Below, one piece after another: positions 32,292-42,752 of a stretch of DNA of 47,880 nt. Each line of letters starts with the position of its first letter. The stretch's first letter is position 1. Location: contig CAMAXJ010000005.1 in assembly GCA_945862155.1 (NCBI GenBank), positions 1 to 47,880 of the forward strand. The letters run 5' to 3'. Both the position numbers and the translations under genes were made by a program. The DNA comes from Rhodoluna limnophila. GTDB lineage: Bacteria; Actinomycetota; Actinomycetes; Actinomycetales; Microbacteriaceae. The notes beneath the pieces were generated by a model, which did no database searches, had not been told where the DNA came from, and worked only from the letters and a program-made list of their open reading frames with translations.

Positions 32292-33716
32292 ATGTTCAAG
32301 ACCGCCTCAGAAGTCGTGAAGTTCATCAAGGATAACGACGTCAAATTCCTAGATGTTCGATTCACTGACCTACCTGGAGTTCAGCAGCACTTCAACCTGC
32401 CTGCTGCAATGATCGATGAGCAGTTCTTTATAGATGGTCAATTATTCGATGGCTCTTCAATCCGTGGTTTTGCTTCGATTCACGAATCAGACATGCAGCT
32501 AATCCCTGATGTCACAACCGCTTACCTTGATGCGTTCCGCGTCGAGAAGACCTTGATCATGATTTTCGATATCTACAACCCTAGAAACGGTGAGATCTAT
32601 GGACGCGACCCACGTCAGGTAGCAAAGAAAGCTCAAGCCTACCTAAACACCACAGGTCTGGCTGACACCGCATTTTTTGCACCAGAGGCAGAATTTTTCA
32701 TTTTTGATGACGTTCGCTACGAGAACAAGCAGAACACCGCCTACCATTTCATTGACAGTTCAGAAGCTGCTTGGAACTCCGGTCGTAAAGAAGAAGGCGG
32801 AAACTTAGCCAACAAGACTCCTTACAAAGGCGGCTACTTCCCCGTTTCCCCAGTTGACCAGCACGTGGACATGAGAGACCAGATTGTTCTTGAGCTTGAG
32901 GCAGCCGGTCTTTCAGTTGAGCGCAGCCACCACGAAGTTGGAACTGCTGGTCAAGGAGAGATCAACTACCGCTTCGACACATTGCTTAATGCAGGCGATG
33001 ACATTCTGAAGTTCAAGTACATAGTGAAAAACGTTGCGCACTCATTTGGCAAGACCGCAACTTTCATGCCTAAGCCTCTATTCGGTGACAACGGTTCTGG
33101 AATGCACGTTCACCAGTCACTTTGGAAAGACGGCAAGCCACTGTTCTATGACGAGTCCGGCTACGGCGGCCTAAGCGACATGGCCCGCTGGTACATCGGT
33201 GGGATCTTGAATCACGCTCCAAGCTTGCTAGCTTTTACTAACCCGAGTGTGAACTCCTATCACCGTCTAGTTCCTGGATTCGAAGCGCCAGTGAACCTGG
33301 TTTACTCGGCAGGAAACAGATCCGCTGCAATTCGTATTCCGATGACCGGAACTAACCCGAAGGCTAAGAGAATCGAGTTCCGTGCTCCAGACGCGTCCTC
33401 AAATCCTTACCTTGCATTCGCAGCAATGCTGATGGCAGGACTTGATGGAATCAAGAACCGCATTGAGCCACACGAGCCAGTAGATAAGGACCTATACGAA
33501 CTGCCACCAGAGGAAGCCAAGCTAATTCCACAGGTTCCTGGAACTCTAGAAGAAGTTCTTCAGGCCCTGGAAAAAGACCACGACTATCTACTTGCAGGAG
33601 ATGTGTTCACCAAGGATCTAATCGAAACCTGGATCGACTATAAGCGTGAGAAGGAAATTGCACCTCTTGCAATGAGACCTCACCCTTACGAGTTCGAGCT
33701 TTACTACGGCGTTTAG
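32292..33716 (+). CDS. glnA: Glutamine synthetase type I
   Basis: [31 protein letters not shown]; adenylylation-type Tyr in DLYELPPEE. Confidence 0.97.
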   Translation: MFKTASEVVKFIKDNDVKFLDVRFTDLPGVQQHFNLPAAMIDEQFFIDGQLFDGSSIRGFASIHESDMQLIPDVTTAYLDAFRVEKTLIMIFDIYNPRNGEIYGRDPRQVAKKAQAYLNTTGLADTAFFAPEAEFFIFDDVRYENKQNTAYHFIDSSEAAWNSGRKEEGGNLANKTPYKGGYFPVSPVDQHVDMRDQIVLELEAAGLSVERSHHEVGTAGQGEINYRFDTLLNAGDDILKFKYIVKNVAHSFGKTATFMPKPLFGDNGSGMHVHQSLWKDGKPLFYDESGYGGLSDMARWYIGGILNHAPSLLAFTNPSVNSYHRLVPGFEAPVNLVYSAGNRSAAIRIPMTGTNPKAKRIEFRAPDASSNPYLAFAAMLMAGLDGIKNRIEPHEPVDKDLYELPPEEAKLIPQVPGTLEEVLQALEKDHDYLLAGDVFTKDLIETWIDYKREKEIAPLAMRPHPYEFELYYGV

Positions 33717-36661
33717 TCGAAGAACAGCTTTTCAAAAACAGCGCGTCCGCGACGGGTGGCAGCTAGGTAGTCTTGCTCAACACTGCTAGCTCCCCCTCGC
33801 GGATAGCCATTTAACCTAGCTATGCCCTCAAGTTGCGCTCTATCCAGCGGAAGCACATCGGTTCTTTTGTTGAGATACAGCATCGCGTTTGAGCGGATTG
33901 AAGAAGATAGCACCCATGCTTCTTTCAAGACTCTCGCATCGGAATTATTGATCAAGCCACAAGCTTCCATTTGCTCCAATGCTGGAAGAGTGTGCGGGGT
34001 TTTAATCTGCGGGTTTGCGCTGGCGTACTTCAACTGGAACAGCTGGACAAGCCACTCGACATCGCTTATGGAACCCCTACCAAGTTTCAGATGGCGCTTG
34101 GGGTCGGCTCCCTGCGGGAGTCTTTCAACCTCAACCCTTGCCTTGATGCGGCGAATCTCAACAATTGCCGCCTGCTCCATCACCTCCGGGTACCGGTACT
34201 GGTTGATTAGCTCTACGAATTCCGAGGCAATTTTCTGCTCGCCAGAAATCAGTCTTGCTCGAAGAAGTGCTTGGGATTCCCAGGTGCCCGCCCAACGTTT
34301 GTAGTAGGCGGAATATGAATCTATCGATCGCACGATCGGCCCATTCTTGCCTTCTGGTCGAAGGTCTAGATCAAGCTCGAACTCCAAGCTCTGATCTGCC
34401 GAAAGTCTTCTAATTTCGGAGACCAGAATCTCCGCTTCGGCTTGAGCTTTGTTGACATCCTCCCCCAGCACTCGGTACACAAACATCACATCGGCGTCAG
34501 AACCAAATCCGAGCTCAGCTCCACCGAAGCGTCCCATGGCAACTATTGCTAGTTCGTGACAAAGCGGACCTTGCTTTTCAATCAGGAACTTGGTTGCAAT
34601 TTCCTGAATTGCAATCAGGTAGCTCTCTGTTAGGTCAGTTAGGCCCTGGGAGGTACGCTCAAGATCAATAATTCCAAGAGCGGCACCCATTGCCACTCGC
34701 AGGGTTTCTTTGCGTCTGATTGCTCGAATACTGGCCGCCGCTAACTCAGCATCCTCGTGTCTGGAAACAATTGCCTCGAACTGAGCATTTAGTGATTCGA
34801 GTGTGTCTGGCTCAAGTTCGTCTTCCCGATCGAACCAGGCTGCCGCCTCCGGCATCTTTTCAAAAAGATTTGTAGCTAGACGACTTGTTGAGAAAACCTG
34901 CGTCATGCGTTTTGCAGCTCCAGAGGAATCTCGAAGCATGCGAAGGTACCAGTGCGAGTCCCCTAGGTCCTCGCTGAGTCTCCTAAAGGCCAGTAGTGCA
35001 GCGTCCGGATCGGTTCCCTCTGCAAACCATTGAAGTAGGACTGGTAAAAGCTGCCTTTGGATTGCCGCTCTCCTTGATAAGCCTGTGGTTAGTGCACTGA
35101 TGTGGGCCAGTGCACCTTTGGTATCGCCAAATCCAATTGCAGCCAAGCGGTCTTGAGCTTGTGCACTGGTTAGCTCAAGATCTTCCTGACTCAAGCCAGA
35201 AACTGCGCTCAATAGAGGCCTATAGAACAGTTGCTGGTGCAGGTCTCGAACCTCAAGTTTGACTTTTTCCCAGCGGGTAATTAGCTGCTCGGCCGTTAGC
35301 TCCAGAGCTACCGCACGCGCAATGCCGCGCCTAGCACTCTCGTCAGCGGGCATCAGATGGGTTCGACGCATTGCTGAGAGCTGAATCCGATGTTCGAGCA
35401 GCCTTAGGAAGCGGTAGTGGGCACTAAAGCGCTCCGCATCGTCGCGACCGATGTAGCTTCCGTTTGATAGAGCCTCTAGGGCGCCGAGGGTGTCTCGGAC
35501 TCTGATTGATTCATCATTTCGCCCGTGAACCAACTGCAGCAGCTGAACTGTGAACTCAATATCTCTTAGTCCCCCGGGGCCAAGTTTTATTTGTGCGTCG
35601 ACTTCGCTTATAGGAATGTGATCGGTGACTCTCTGGCGCATCTTTTGGACTGACTCAACGAAATTTTCACGAACCGTGCTTTCCCAAACTTTGGGCCAGA
35701 TTCGAGCCATGTAATCAGTTCCAAGGACCTGATCACCTGCAATTGGTCTGGCCTTTAGAAGTGCTTGGAATTCCCAACTCTCGGCCCATCGTTCGTAGTA
35801 GCTCTGATGTGAATCTAAAGATCTAACTAGTGCCCCAGATTTTCCCTCTGGTCGCAAATTCGCATCCACTTGCCATAAGGAAGGTTCAGTTCCAACCTCG
35901 TCCATGATTCTCATCATTCGCGTAACTAGTTTGGTTGCAATCTCCATGGCCCTTGAGGATTCAAGATCCCCGGAGGGCTCGGCTACAAATATCACATCTA
36001 CGTCGGAGATGTAATTTAGCTCCCGCGCTCCGCACTTGCCCATACCGATTACTGCAACCCTTGTCGCCGAAACTTCTAATTCTGGAAAACTAACTGAGTT
36101 TTCTGGATTTGAAAGTTCATAGCGAGCAAGCTTTAGCCCGGCATCCAGCGTTGCCCCTGCAAGATCTGCCAAGCTAGCGGCAATTTGAGCTACTCCCTCA
36201 ACTGGATCAAGCTGCTCAATATCGAAACTTGCAATCTTTGTTAGCTGTTTGCGATATCCAATTCGAATTTGGGCAACAGAGCCAGCATGATCTAAAAGCT
36301 CTCGGGAATGATCATCCAGAGAAGGAAGTCGTGGCTTGCCCTCGATTAAGCTCAAGTGCTCGATATGGCGATCTAAGAATTCAAATAGTGCGCTTGATGC
36401 CCCTAGAATCAAACACAATCTTTCAAGGTGGCTAGCTTTTGCGCAGAAGGACTGGAGTTGGCCGGTATGGTTTCTGGAGAGTCGAAGCAGTAGCTCAAGT
36501 GATTGATCGGGATTTTGCGCCTTAGCGACAAAAGCTAGTGCTGGTCGTACCCTCTCGCCAATTAGCGCAACAAGCTCTTCGAGGTTTTTGAGTGCTGGTT
36601 CTAGATTGCTGAAACCGTAGCCTGCAAGCTCAGAGAGCGAGGTGGTGCGCTCGAGAGCCAT
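33713..36661 (-). CDS. glnE: Bifunctional glutamine-synthetase adenylyltransferase/deadenylyltransferase
   Basis: Two nucleotidyltransferase modules with [18 protein letters not shown] and [14 protein letters not shown]; between glnA and glnA2. Confidence 0.95.
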   Translation of the reverse strand: MALERTTSLSELAGYGFSNLEPALKNLEELVALIGERVRPALAFVAKAQNPDQSLELLLRLSRNHTGQLQSFCAKASHLERLCLILGASSALFEFLDRHIEHLSLIEGKPRLPSLDDHSRELLDHAGSVAQIRIGYRKQLTKIASFDIEQLDPVEGVAQIAASLADLAGATLDAGLKLARYELSNPENSVSFPELEVSATRVAVIGMGKCGARELNYISDVDVIFVAEPSGDLESSRAMEIATKLVTRMMRIMDEVGTEPSLWQVDANLRPEGKSGALVRSLDSHQSYYERWAESWEFQALLKARPIAGDQVLGTDYMARIWPKVWESTVRENFVESVQKMRQRVTDHIPISEVDAQIKLGPGGLRDIEFTVQLLQLVHGRNDESIRVRDTLGALEALSNGSYIGRDDAERFSAHYRFLRLLEHRIQLSAMRRTHLMPADESARRGIARAVALELTAEQLITRWEKVKLEVRDLHQQLFYRPLLSAVSGLSQEDLELTSAQAQDRLAAIGFGDTKGALAHISALTTGLSRRAAIQRQLLPVLLQWFAEGTDPDAALLAFRRLSEDLGDSHWYLRMLRDSSGAAKRMTQVFSTSRLATNLFEKMPEAAAWFDREDELEPDTLESLNAQFEAIVSRHEDAELAAASIRAIRRKETLRVAMGAALGIIDLERTSQGLTDLTESYLIAIQEIATKFLIEKQGPLCHELAIVAMGRFGGAELGFGSDADVMFVYRVLGEDVNKAQAEAEILVSEIRRLSADQSLEFELDLDLRPEGKNGPIVRSIDSYSAYYKRWAGTWESQALLRARLISGEQKIASEFVELINQYRYPEVMEQAAIVEIRRIKARVEVERLPQGADPKRHLKLGRGSISDVEWLVQLFQLKYASANPQIKTPHTLPALEQMEACGLINNSDARVLKEAWVLSSSIRSNAMLYLNKRTDVLPLDRAQLEGIARLNGYPRGGASSVEQDYLAATRRGRAVFEKLFFD

Positions 36662-36667
36662 GAGTTT

Positions 36668-38005
36668 CTAGAGGGTCTCGAAGTTCTGCTTGAGCTCGAA
36701 AGGAGTCACTTGTGCACGATATGCAGACCACTCGGCCTGCTTGTTTGCAAGAACGTAACTGAAGACTTGTTCGCCAAGGGTCTCAGCAGCGAGTTCAGAC
36801 TCTTCTAGCTTTCTGATCGCGTGATCTAGGGATTGAGGCAGCGGCTGAATTCCCATCGCGCGACGCTCTGAGTCGGTTAGATCCCAAACGTTGTCTTCTG
36901 TTTCTGCAGGAAGTTCGTACTCGTTCTCGATTCCCTTTAGCCCCGCTGCTAGTAGCAGTGCATAGGCAAGATATGGGTTTGCCGCGGAGTCGATTGCGCG
37001 GTACTCGATTCTCGAAGACTGACCCTTGTCTGGCTTGTAAAGCGGGACACGAATCAAGGCTGAGCGGTTGTTGTGACCCCAGCAAACAAAGCTTGGGGCT
37101 TCGCCGCCACCCCAAAGACGCTTATAAGAGTTCACGTACTGGTTTGTGACAGCTGTGATTTCAGGAGCGTGACGCAGCAGACCCGCAATGAACTGACGTC
37201 CAACCTTTGAAAGGTGATACTGACCACTGGCGTCGTAGAAAGCGTTGGTATCGCCTTCGAATAGCGACATGTGCGTGTGCATACCCGAACCAGGGTGCTC
37301 AGTGAAAGGCTTTGGCATGAAGCTCGCGTATACACCCTGCTCGATGGCAACTTCTTTGATGACGGTTCTAAAAGTCATGATGTTATCGGCCATAGTCAAT
37401 GCGTCGGCGTAGCGAAGGTCGATTTCGTTTTGACCCGGGCCACCCTCGTGGTGACTGAATTCAACAGAAATACCGAGCTGCTCGAGCATAAACACAGCTC
37501 GACGCCTAAAGTCATTAGCGGTTCCACCTGGAACGTTGTCGAAATAACCAGCCTTGTCAACCGGGATTGGCCCCTCAGGGCCAATTTGAGAAGACTTTAG
37601 AAGGTAAAACTCAATCTCCGGGTGAATGTAGAAAGAGAATCCAAGATCACTGGCTTTAGCCAGTGCGCGACGAAGAACGTTTCTAGGGTCAGCCGCTGCT
37701 GGCTGGCCATCGGGAGTCGTGATATCGCAAAAGATTCTTGCGGTTGGGTTAATCTCCCCCCGCCACGGCAGGATTTGAAAAGTTGAAGCGTCGGGCTGAG
37801 CCAACATGTCTGCTTCATAGCTTCTTGATAGACCTTCGATTGCGGAGCCGTCGAAGCCAAGCCCTTCGGCAAAAGCTCCCTCTACCTCAGCCGGTGCGAT
37901 AGCAACCGACTTTAGGGTTCCGGCTACGTCAGTGAACCAAAGACGCACGAACTTGACGCCGCGCTCTTCGATGGTTCTAAGCACGAAATCGCGCTGCTTA
38001 TCCAT
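36668..38005 (-). CDS. glnA2: Glutamine synthetase family protein (GlnA2-like)
   Basis: GFDGSAIEG, HHEGGPGQNEIDLRYADAL, GSGMHTHMSLF; WDLTDSERR lacks the GlnA1 adenylylation Tyr. Confidence 0.9.
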   Translation of the reverse strand: MDKQRDFVLRTIEERGVKFVRLWFTDVAGTLKSVAIAPAEVEGAFAEGLGFDGSAIEGLSRSYEADMLAQPDASTFQILPWRGEINPTARIFCDITTPDGQPAAADPRNVLRRALAKASDLGFSFYIHPEIEFYLLKSSQIGPEGPIPVDKAGYFDNVPGGTANDFRRRAVFMLEQLGISVEFSHHEGGPGQNEIDLRYADALTMADNIMTFRTVIKEVAIEQGVYASFMPKPFTEHPGSGMHTHMSLFEGDTNAFYDASGQYHLSKVGRQFIAGLLRHAPEITAVTNQYVNSYKRLWGGGEAPSFVCWGHNNRSALIRVPLYKPDKGQSSRIEYRAIDSAANPYLAYALLLAAGLKGIENEYELPAETEDNVWDLTDSERRAMGIQPLPQSLDHAIRKLEESELAAETLGEQVFSYVLANKQAEWSAYRAQVTPFELKQNFETL

Positions 38006-38030
38006 GAAAATCCTCTTCCTTGCCTGCTAC

Positions 38031-38037
38031 TAGGCTA
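38031..38037. promoter_or_regulatory. Symmetric TANNNTA -10-like motif shared by glnA2 (minus) and nadE (plus)
   Basis: TAGGCTA: plus reads TAGGCT, then 7 nt, then ATG 38044; minus reads TAGCCT, 26 nt upstream of the glnA2 start with GGAAGAGGA between. Confidence 0.45.
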
Positions 38038-38043
38038 ATGCTT

Positions 38044-39687
38044 ATGCCCGCCGTTCGCGTAGCCATGGCCCAGATAAACCCTACAGTTGGGGATCTTTCG
38101 GGCAACAGCGCAAAAATCCTCGACTTCGCTAAGCACGCTCAAGAATCCGGTGCCCAGATTGTGCTTTTCCCAGAGCTTGCCCTCACTGGCTACCCGATCG
38201 AGGACCTTGCCCTAAGCCGCGATTTTCTCTCAGCCAGTGAAGCCGCTCTCGAGGACCTGGCAAAAGCTGCTGACGAGGCTGGCCTAGGAAAAATGACCTT
38301 GGTAGTTGGCTATCCGGGATTTGCTGAAAACCCAACGAGCTGGGCAATCGGAGCCAACAAGGCAGCACTTATCACCGGCGGAAAGATCTCTGGCAACTAC
38401 GCAAAGCATCACTTGCCGAACTATTCAGTGTTTGACGAGTACCGGGTTTTTGTGCCGGGGCGGAACTTACTTACCTTCGAGTCAAACGGCATGAAATTTG
38501 CCACAGTGATCTGTGAAGACATTTGGCAATCGGGTGGGCCTGTTGCACAGATCAGCGCATCGAAAGTAGATCTAACCCTTGTTCTAAACGGATCGCCATT
38601 TGAAACCAGCAAAACAGACTCGCGTCTTGAACTTGTCCAGTCTTTGGCCAAAGCCCAAGGCACAGCTGTTGCATATGTGAATCTCGTTGGTGGCCAGGAC
38701 GATCTTGTGTTTGATGGAAACAGCTTTGTAGTCGATATTTCTGGAAAAGGAATTATTCGAGCCAGGCAATTCAGCGAAGACCTCTGTGTTTTTGATATTG
38801 AATCACAATCCAAAATTGCACCGGTTTCAAAAACTGCCGAACCGCTCAAGCCTCACCAGCAAATTTGGGAAGCGCTCGTGCTTGGGCTCAAAGATTACGT
38901 TGCAAAAAATGGATTCAAATCAGTGGTTCTTGGTCTATCCGGTGGAATCGACTCGGCGGTGTGTGCCAGCCTCGCAGTTGACGCACTTGGGGCAAGCAAT
39001 GTCTTTGGTGTTGGCATGCCAAGCGAGTATTCCTCTGAGCACTCACTTACCGACGCACGAGAACTTGCTCAAAACACCGGTCTTATTTATTCAGAACAAC
39101 CAATTGAGGCAATGGTTGATAGCGCGATGGGTCAACTAAATCTTGATGGCCTTGCTGCCGAGAATCTGCAAGCAAGAATTAGGGCTCTAATCCTGATGGG
39201 ACTTTCGAATCAGAATGGCCACTTGGTGCTCACAACCGGAAACAAGTCTGAGTTGGCGGTTGGCTACTCGACTATCTATGGCGATTCAGTGGGCGGCTTC
39301 GCGCCTATCAAAGACGTTGAAAAGAGTTTGGTTTGGGCTCTAGCCAAGCATCGAAATGAAATGGCAGCCATTGCTGGTGAAACTCCCCCGATTCCCGAAT
39401 CATCCATCACCAAGGCACCTTCTGCTGAGCTTCGCCCAGGGCAAACAGATCAAGACTCGCTTCCTGATTATGCGGTTCTTGATCAAATTCTCGAGCTTCA
39501 TATCGAGCAAAGACTGTCGGCATCAGAGATCACCTCAAAAGGCTTTGATGGTGCATTAGTTGATTCGGTTCTCAAACTCGTCAAGAACTCAGAGTGGAAA
39601 AGACGCCAGGGGGCAATCGGCCCAAGGATTACTAAGCTTGCCTTTGGCCGTGAACGCCGTATGCCAATTTCGAATGGGTGGAGCTAA
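38044..39687 (+). CDS. nadE: Glutamine-dependent NAD+ synthetase
   Basis: Nitrilase-like domain (MAQINPTVGDLSGN, CEDIW) and NadE domain (VVLGLSGGIDSAVCASLAVDALG, TTGNKSELAVGYSTIYGD); start refined to 38044. Confidence 0.95.
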   Translation: MPAVRVAMAQINPTVGDLSGNSAKILDFAKHAQESGAQIVLFPELALTGYPIEDLALSRDFLSASEAALEDLAKAADEAGLGKMTLVVGYPGFAENPTSWAIGANKAALITGGKISGNYAKHHLPNYSVFDEYRVFVPGRNLLTFESNGMKFATVICEDIWQSGGPVAQISASKVDLTLVLNGSPFETSKTDSRLELVQSLAKAQGTAVAYVNLVGGQDDLVFDGNSFVVDISGKGIIRARQFSEDLCVFDIESQSKIAPVSKTAEPLKPHQQIWEALVLGLKDYVAKNGFKSVVLGLSGGIDSAVCASLAVDALGASNVFGVGMPSEYSSEHSLTDARELAQNTGLIYSEQPIEAMVDSAMGQLNLDGLAAENLQARIRALILMGLSNQNGHLVLTTGNKSELAVGYSTIYGDSVGGFAPIKDVEKSLVWALAKHRNEMAAIAGETPPIPESSITKAPSAELRPGQTDQDSLPDYAVLDQILELHIEQRLSASEITSKGFDGALVDSVLKLVKNSEWKRRQGAIGPRITKLAFGRERRMPISNGWS

Positions 39688-39693
39688 TCAAAA

Positions 39694-40503
39694 ATGAGCA
39701 CCTCGCTTAAGAAAATCAGAACCAGCACGCTAGCTGCCATGAAGCAGGCCGGCGAGAAATTTGCATGCCTTACCAGCTATGACGCTTTGACTACAGAGAT
39801 CTTCGATGAAGCGGGCATTGAAGTGATCTTGGTCGGTGACTCTGCCGGTAACACTGTTCTGGGCCATGAGAACACTCTGGAAATTACTCTCGATGAGATG
39901 GTGAGCTTCGGCAAGGCTGTGGCTACCGCCGCCAAGCATTCACTGGTAGTTGTGGATATGCCTTTTGGCTCTTACGAGATTAACTCACAGCAGGCGGTTG
40001 AGAGCGCAATAAAACTGATGAAACAGACCGGCTCATCTGCAATAAAGCTCGAAGGCGGCAGCTCTCGAATTGCCCAAATTGAAGCCATAGTCGCGGCCGG
40101 TATTCCAGTGATGGGTCACTTGGGTTTCACTCCGCAGTCAGTTCATGCAATCGGTGGCTTCAAAGTTCAAGGTCGCGGGGACTCTGCGGCGCAGCTAATT
40201 GATGAAGCGACAAAACTCCAAAGCGCTGGGGTCTTTGCGATCGTGTTGGAAATGGTTCCAGCTTCGGTTGCGGCCACAATTACAAAGCAACTAGTTATTC
40301 CAACAATCGGTATCGGGGCGGGAAACCAAACTGACGGTCAGATATTGGTTTGGCAGGACTTCGCAGGTCTTTCAACTGGTTCAAGAAAGTTTGTCAAGCA
40401 ATATGCTTCGCTTAGAACAGATCTATCAGCGGCGGCTAAGGCCTATCGAGCAGAAGTTCAATCAGCTACTTTCCCGAGTAAAGAGCATTCCTTCGAGGAC
40501 TAG
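39694..40503 (+). CDS. panB: 3-methyl-2-oxobutanoate hydroxymethyltransferase
   Basis: LTSYDALTTEIFDEAGIEVILVGDSAGNTVLGHENT, VMGHLGFTPQSVHAIGGFKVQGR, IGIGAGNQTDGQILVWQD. Confidence 0.96.
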   Translation: MSTSLKKIRTSTLAAMKQAGEKFACLTSYDALTTEIFDEAGIEVILVGDSAGNTVLGHENTLEITLDEMVSFGKAVATAAKHSLVVVDMPFGSYEINSQQAVESAIKLMKQTGSSAIKLEGGSSRIAQIEAIVAAGIPVMGHLGFTPQSVHAIGGFKVQGRGDSAAQLIDEATKLQSAGVFAIVLEMVPASVAATITKQLVIPTIGIGAGNQTDGQILVWQDFAGLSTGSRKFVKQYASLRTDLSAAAKAYRAEVQSATFPSKEHSFED

Positions 40504-40679
40504 TCCTCTGCGTTCTCTTGCGCTCTCCAGGCCTCTGACCGCGCCTTCACAATAGCCTCGGCCTTGGCTGCTTCAGCTTCGCTCTCAAAAGGTCCAATGC
40601 GATCTTCCGATGAGCTCCGTAGCCCAAGTTCAACCTGCCTAGTTCTTATGTTGAACCAGTACTTAGGCGAATCTGACAC
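40500..40679 (-). CDS. SPOR-like small protein (59 aa), absent from supplied ORF track
   Basis: Manual translation from GTG 40679: MSDSPKYWFNIRTRQVELGLRSSSEDRIGPFESEAEAAKAEAIVKARSEAWRAQENAED*. GGAGG 7 nt upstream; shape matches short actinobacterial SPOR-annotated proteins (KYWFN...GPF.S..EA). Confidence 0.75.
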   Translation of the reverse strand: MSDSPKYWFNIRTRQVELGLRSSSEDRIGPFESEAEAAKAEAIVKARSEAWRAQENAED

Positions 40680-40737
40680 TTTTTTACCTCCGGGTTATAG
40701 CAAGAGCCTAACGCGCATCTCAAAATAGACTGGAGCA

Positions 40738-41607
40738 ATGCCCAGAGACAGTCAAACAGGATTTCTAACGCCTGGAGTGATCTCAAAACCCCTTACCGTG
40801 CCAAGTTCTATTGCGCGACCCGAATACGTTGGCAAGCCTTCCCCGACCGAATGGACCGGTGGCCACATTAAGTCGGCCGACCAGATAGAAAAGATTCAAG
40901 CCGCTGGAAAAATTGCCGCGGAGGCAATTGCTTTGGTTGGGGCCAATGCCAAACCGGGTGTCACTACCGACGAGCTAGACAAGTTAGCTCACGAGTACAT
41001 AGTTTCTCAAGGTGCGTACCCTTCGACGCTGGGTTACCGAGGCTTCCCAAAGTCCTGCTGCACTTCGATAAATGAAGTCATCTGCCACGGAATTCCCGAC
41101 GACACTATCTTGCAAGACGGTGACATTATGAACGTTGACATAACGGCTTTCAAAGATGGCTTCCACGGAGACAGCAATGCGACCTTCTTGATTGGCGATG
41201 TCTCTTCCGATGTCGCGGACCTAGTTGAAAGAACCAAAGAGGCACTTGATCGGGCAATTGCAGTAGTAATGCCAGGAAGGCCAATCAACGTGATTGGTCG
41301 AACTATCGAGTCTTACGCCAAGAGGTTTAACTACGGCGTAGTAAGAGATTTCACCGGCCACGGTATTGGCGAAGCTTTTCACTCAGGTCTAGTGATCCCC
41401 CACTTCGATGCCGCTCCGAGTTATGCAAACACCATGGAGGTGGGAATGGTTTTCACTATTGAACCAATGCTTACCCTCGGTACCCACGAGTGGGACATTT
41501 GGAATGATAACTGGACCGTGACTACTAAAGACAAATCAATCACTGCGCAATTTGAACACACTCTGGTGGTGACCGAGTCTGGTGCCAGGGTACTAACCCT
41601 GCCCTAG
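40738..41607 (+). CDS. map: Type I methionine aminopeptidase
   Basis: [52 protein letters not shown]. Confidence 0.96.
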   Translation: MPRDSQTGFLTPGVISKPLTVPSSIARPEYVGKPSPTEWTGGHIKSADQIEKIQAAGKIAAEAIALVGANAKPGVTTDELDKLAHEYIVSQGAYPSTLGYRGFPKSCCTSINEVICHGIPDDTILQDGDIMNVDITAFKDGFHGDSNATFLIGDVSSDVADLVERTKEALDRAIAVVMPGRPINVIGRTIESYAKRFNYGVVRDFTGHGIGEAFHSGLVIPHFDAAPSYANTMEVGMVFTIEPMLTLGTHEWDIWNDNWTVTTKDKSITAQFEHTLVVTESGARVLTLP

Positions 41608-41619
41608 ACTGAAATTTCT

Positions 41620-42375
41620 ATGAGCAAAGCAATTGGAATTGACATCGGTGGAACCGGCATCAAAGGCGCACTGGTGAACACTAAAAAAGGTGTTTTGCTC
41701 GGCGAGCGAATTCGCTTTGACACTCCTGAAGGCGCCTCGCCCGAAGAGGTAATTGCTAAAGTGGCGGAAATTGTCGAACAACTTGATCGCGACAAAGACA
41801 CTCCGATTGGCATCTGCTTTCCAGCGCTCATCAAAGATGGTGTGACTTTATCTGCGGCCAATGTCTCAAAAGACTGGGTTGGGTTCAAGGCCGAGAAGCT
41901 TTTTTCAAAAGCACTTTATCGCAAAGTTGTTTTGCTCAACGATGCCGACGCCGCAGGAGTTGCGGAAATCAAGTACGGTGCGGGCCAAGAGCGAAAAGGC
42001 CTGGTGCTTATGGTCACACTTGGAACTGGAATTGGAACAGCTTTGTTTATGAACGGCAAACTCATTCCCAATAGCGAGCTGGGCCATTTGGAAATCGACG
42101 GGGTCGACTACGAGAGCATGGCTTCATACTCGGCCAAGGAGCGCGAGGGATTGAGTTTTGCGGATTGGGCCAAAAGACTTACCAAATACTTCAACATGGT
42201 TGACAGGCTTTTGAGCCCGGATTTGATAATTATCGGGGGCGGAGTTTCGAAGCAGCACGAGGAGTTTTTGCCACTGATTGAAACCAAAATCAAAATGGTC
42301 CCTGCAGAGTCAAAGAACAACGCTGGCATCATTGGAGCTGCATTTATTGCACGCAGGCGGCTAAAGCCGGATTAA
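41620..42375 (+). CDS. ppgK: Polyphosphate glucokinase (ROK family)
   Basis: GIDIGGTGIKGALV, LNDADAAGVAEIKYG, LGTGIGTALF, LGHLEIDG. Confidence 0.93.
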   Translation: MSKAIGIDIGGTGIKGALVNTKKGVLLGERIRFDTPEGASPEEVIAKVAEIVEQLDRDKDTPIGICFPALIKDGVTLSAANVSKDWVGFKAEKLFSKALYRKVVLLNDADAAGVAEIKYGAGQERKGLVLMVTLGTGIGTALFMNGKLIPNSELGHLEIDGVDYESMASYSAKEREGLSFADWAKRLTKYFNMVDRLLSPDLIIIGGGVSKQHEEFLPLIETKIKMVPAESKNNAGIIGAAFIARRRLKPD

Positions 42376-42377
42376 GT

Positions 42378-42729
42378 GGATGGGCCGGCTATTACGCCGG
42401 GTTTTGTCCTTCTTTCAAAGTGACGGTCATCTATCTAGGGCACTGGTTGCCCAGTGCCTCGAGCGACCTACCCGTGAGCTTGGGCGAGCAGCCCTCAAGC
42501 GCTCACTGTTTGGTCTTGCTCCAAATGAGGTTTACATAGCCGATCTGATCACTCAGTTCGCTGGTGGTCTCTTACACCACCGTTTCACCCTTACCGATTG
42601 CTCGGCGGTTTACTTTCTGTTGCACTTATCTCTCGGGTTACCCCGGGTGGGCGTTACCCACCATTTTGCTCTTTGGAGCCCGGACGTTCCTCGTCAGTAA
42701 ACTGCCGCGACCGCCTTGCCGACCCATCC
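42378..42729 (-). ncRNA. rnpB: RNase P RNA (bacterial type A)
   Basis: Minus strand has P4/CR-I GAGGAACGTCCGGGCTCC and CR-V-like region near GTGTAAGAGACCACC; termini GGATGGGTCGGC and GCCGGCCCATCC form a 12-bp P1 with one G-U pair. Confidence 0.94.
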
Positions 42730-42736
42730 ACGGACC

Positions 42737-42742
42737 AGTCTA
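42737..42742 (-). promoter_or_regulatory. Candidate -10 of rnpB
   Basis: Minus TAGACT followed by exactly 7 nt (GGTCCGT) before the inferred 5' end at 42729. Confidence 0.55.
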
Positions 42743-42752
42743 GCTTCGAGCG

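Noticed and set aside
33822-34304. 160-aa plus-strand ORF inside glnE
   Set aside because: Antisense to conserved glnE codons; no domain signal.
38421-38849. 142-aa minus-strand ORF inside nadE
   Set aside because: Shadow ORF opposite the conserved nitrilase domain.
42380-42700. 106-aa plus-strand ORF
   Set aside because: Entirely within the antisense of rnpB; RNA structure and CR motifs explain the sequence.
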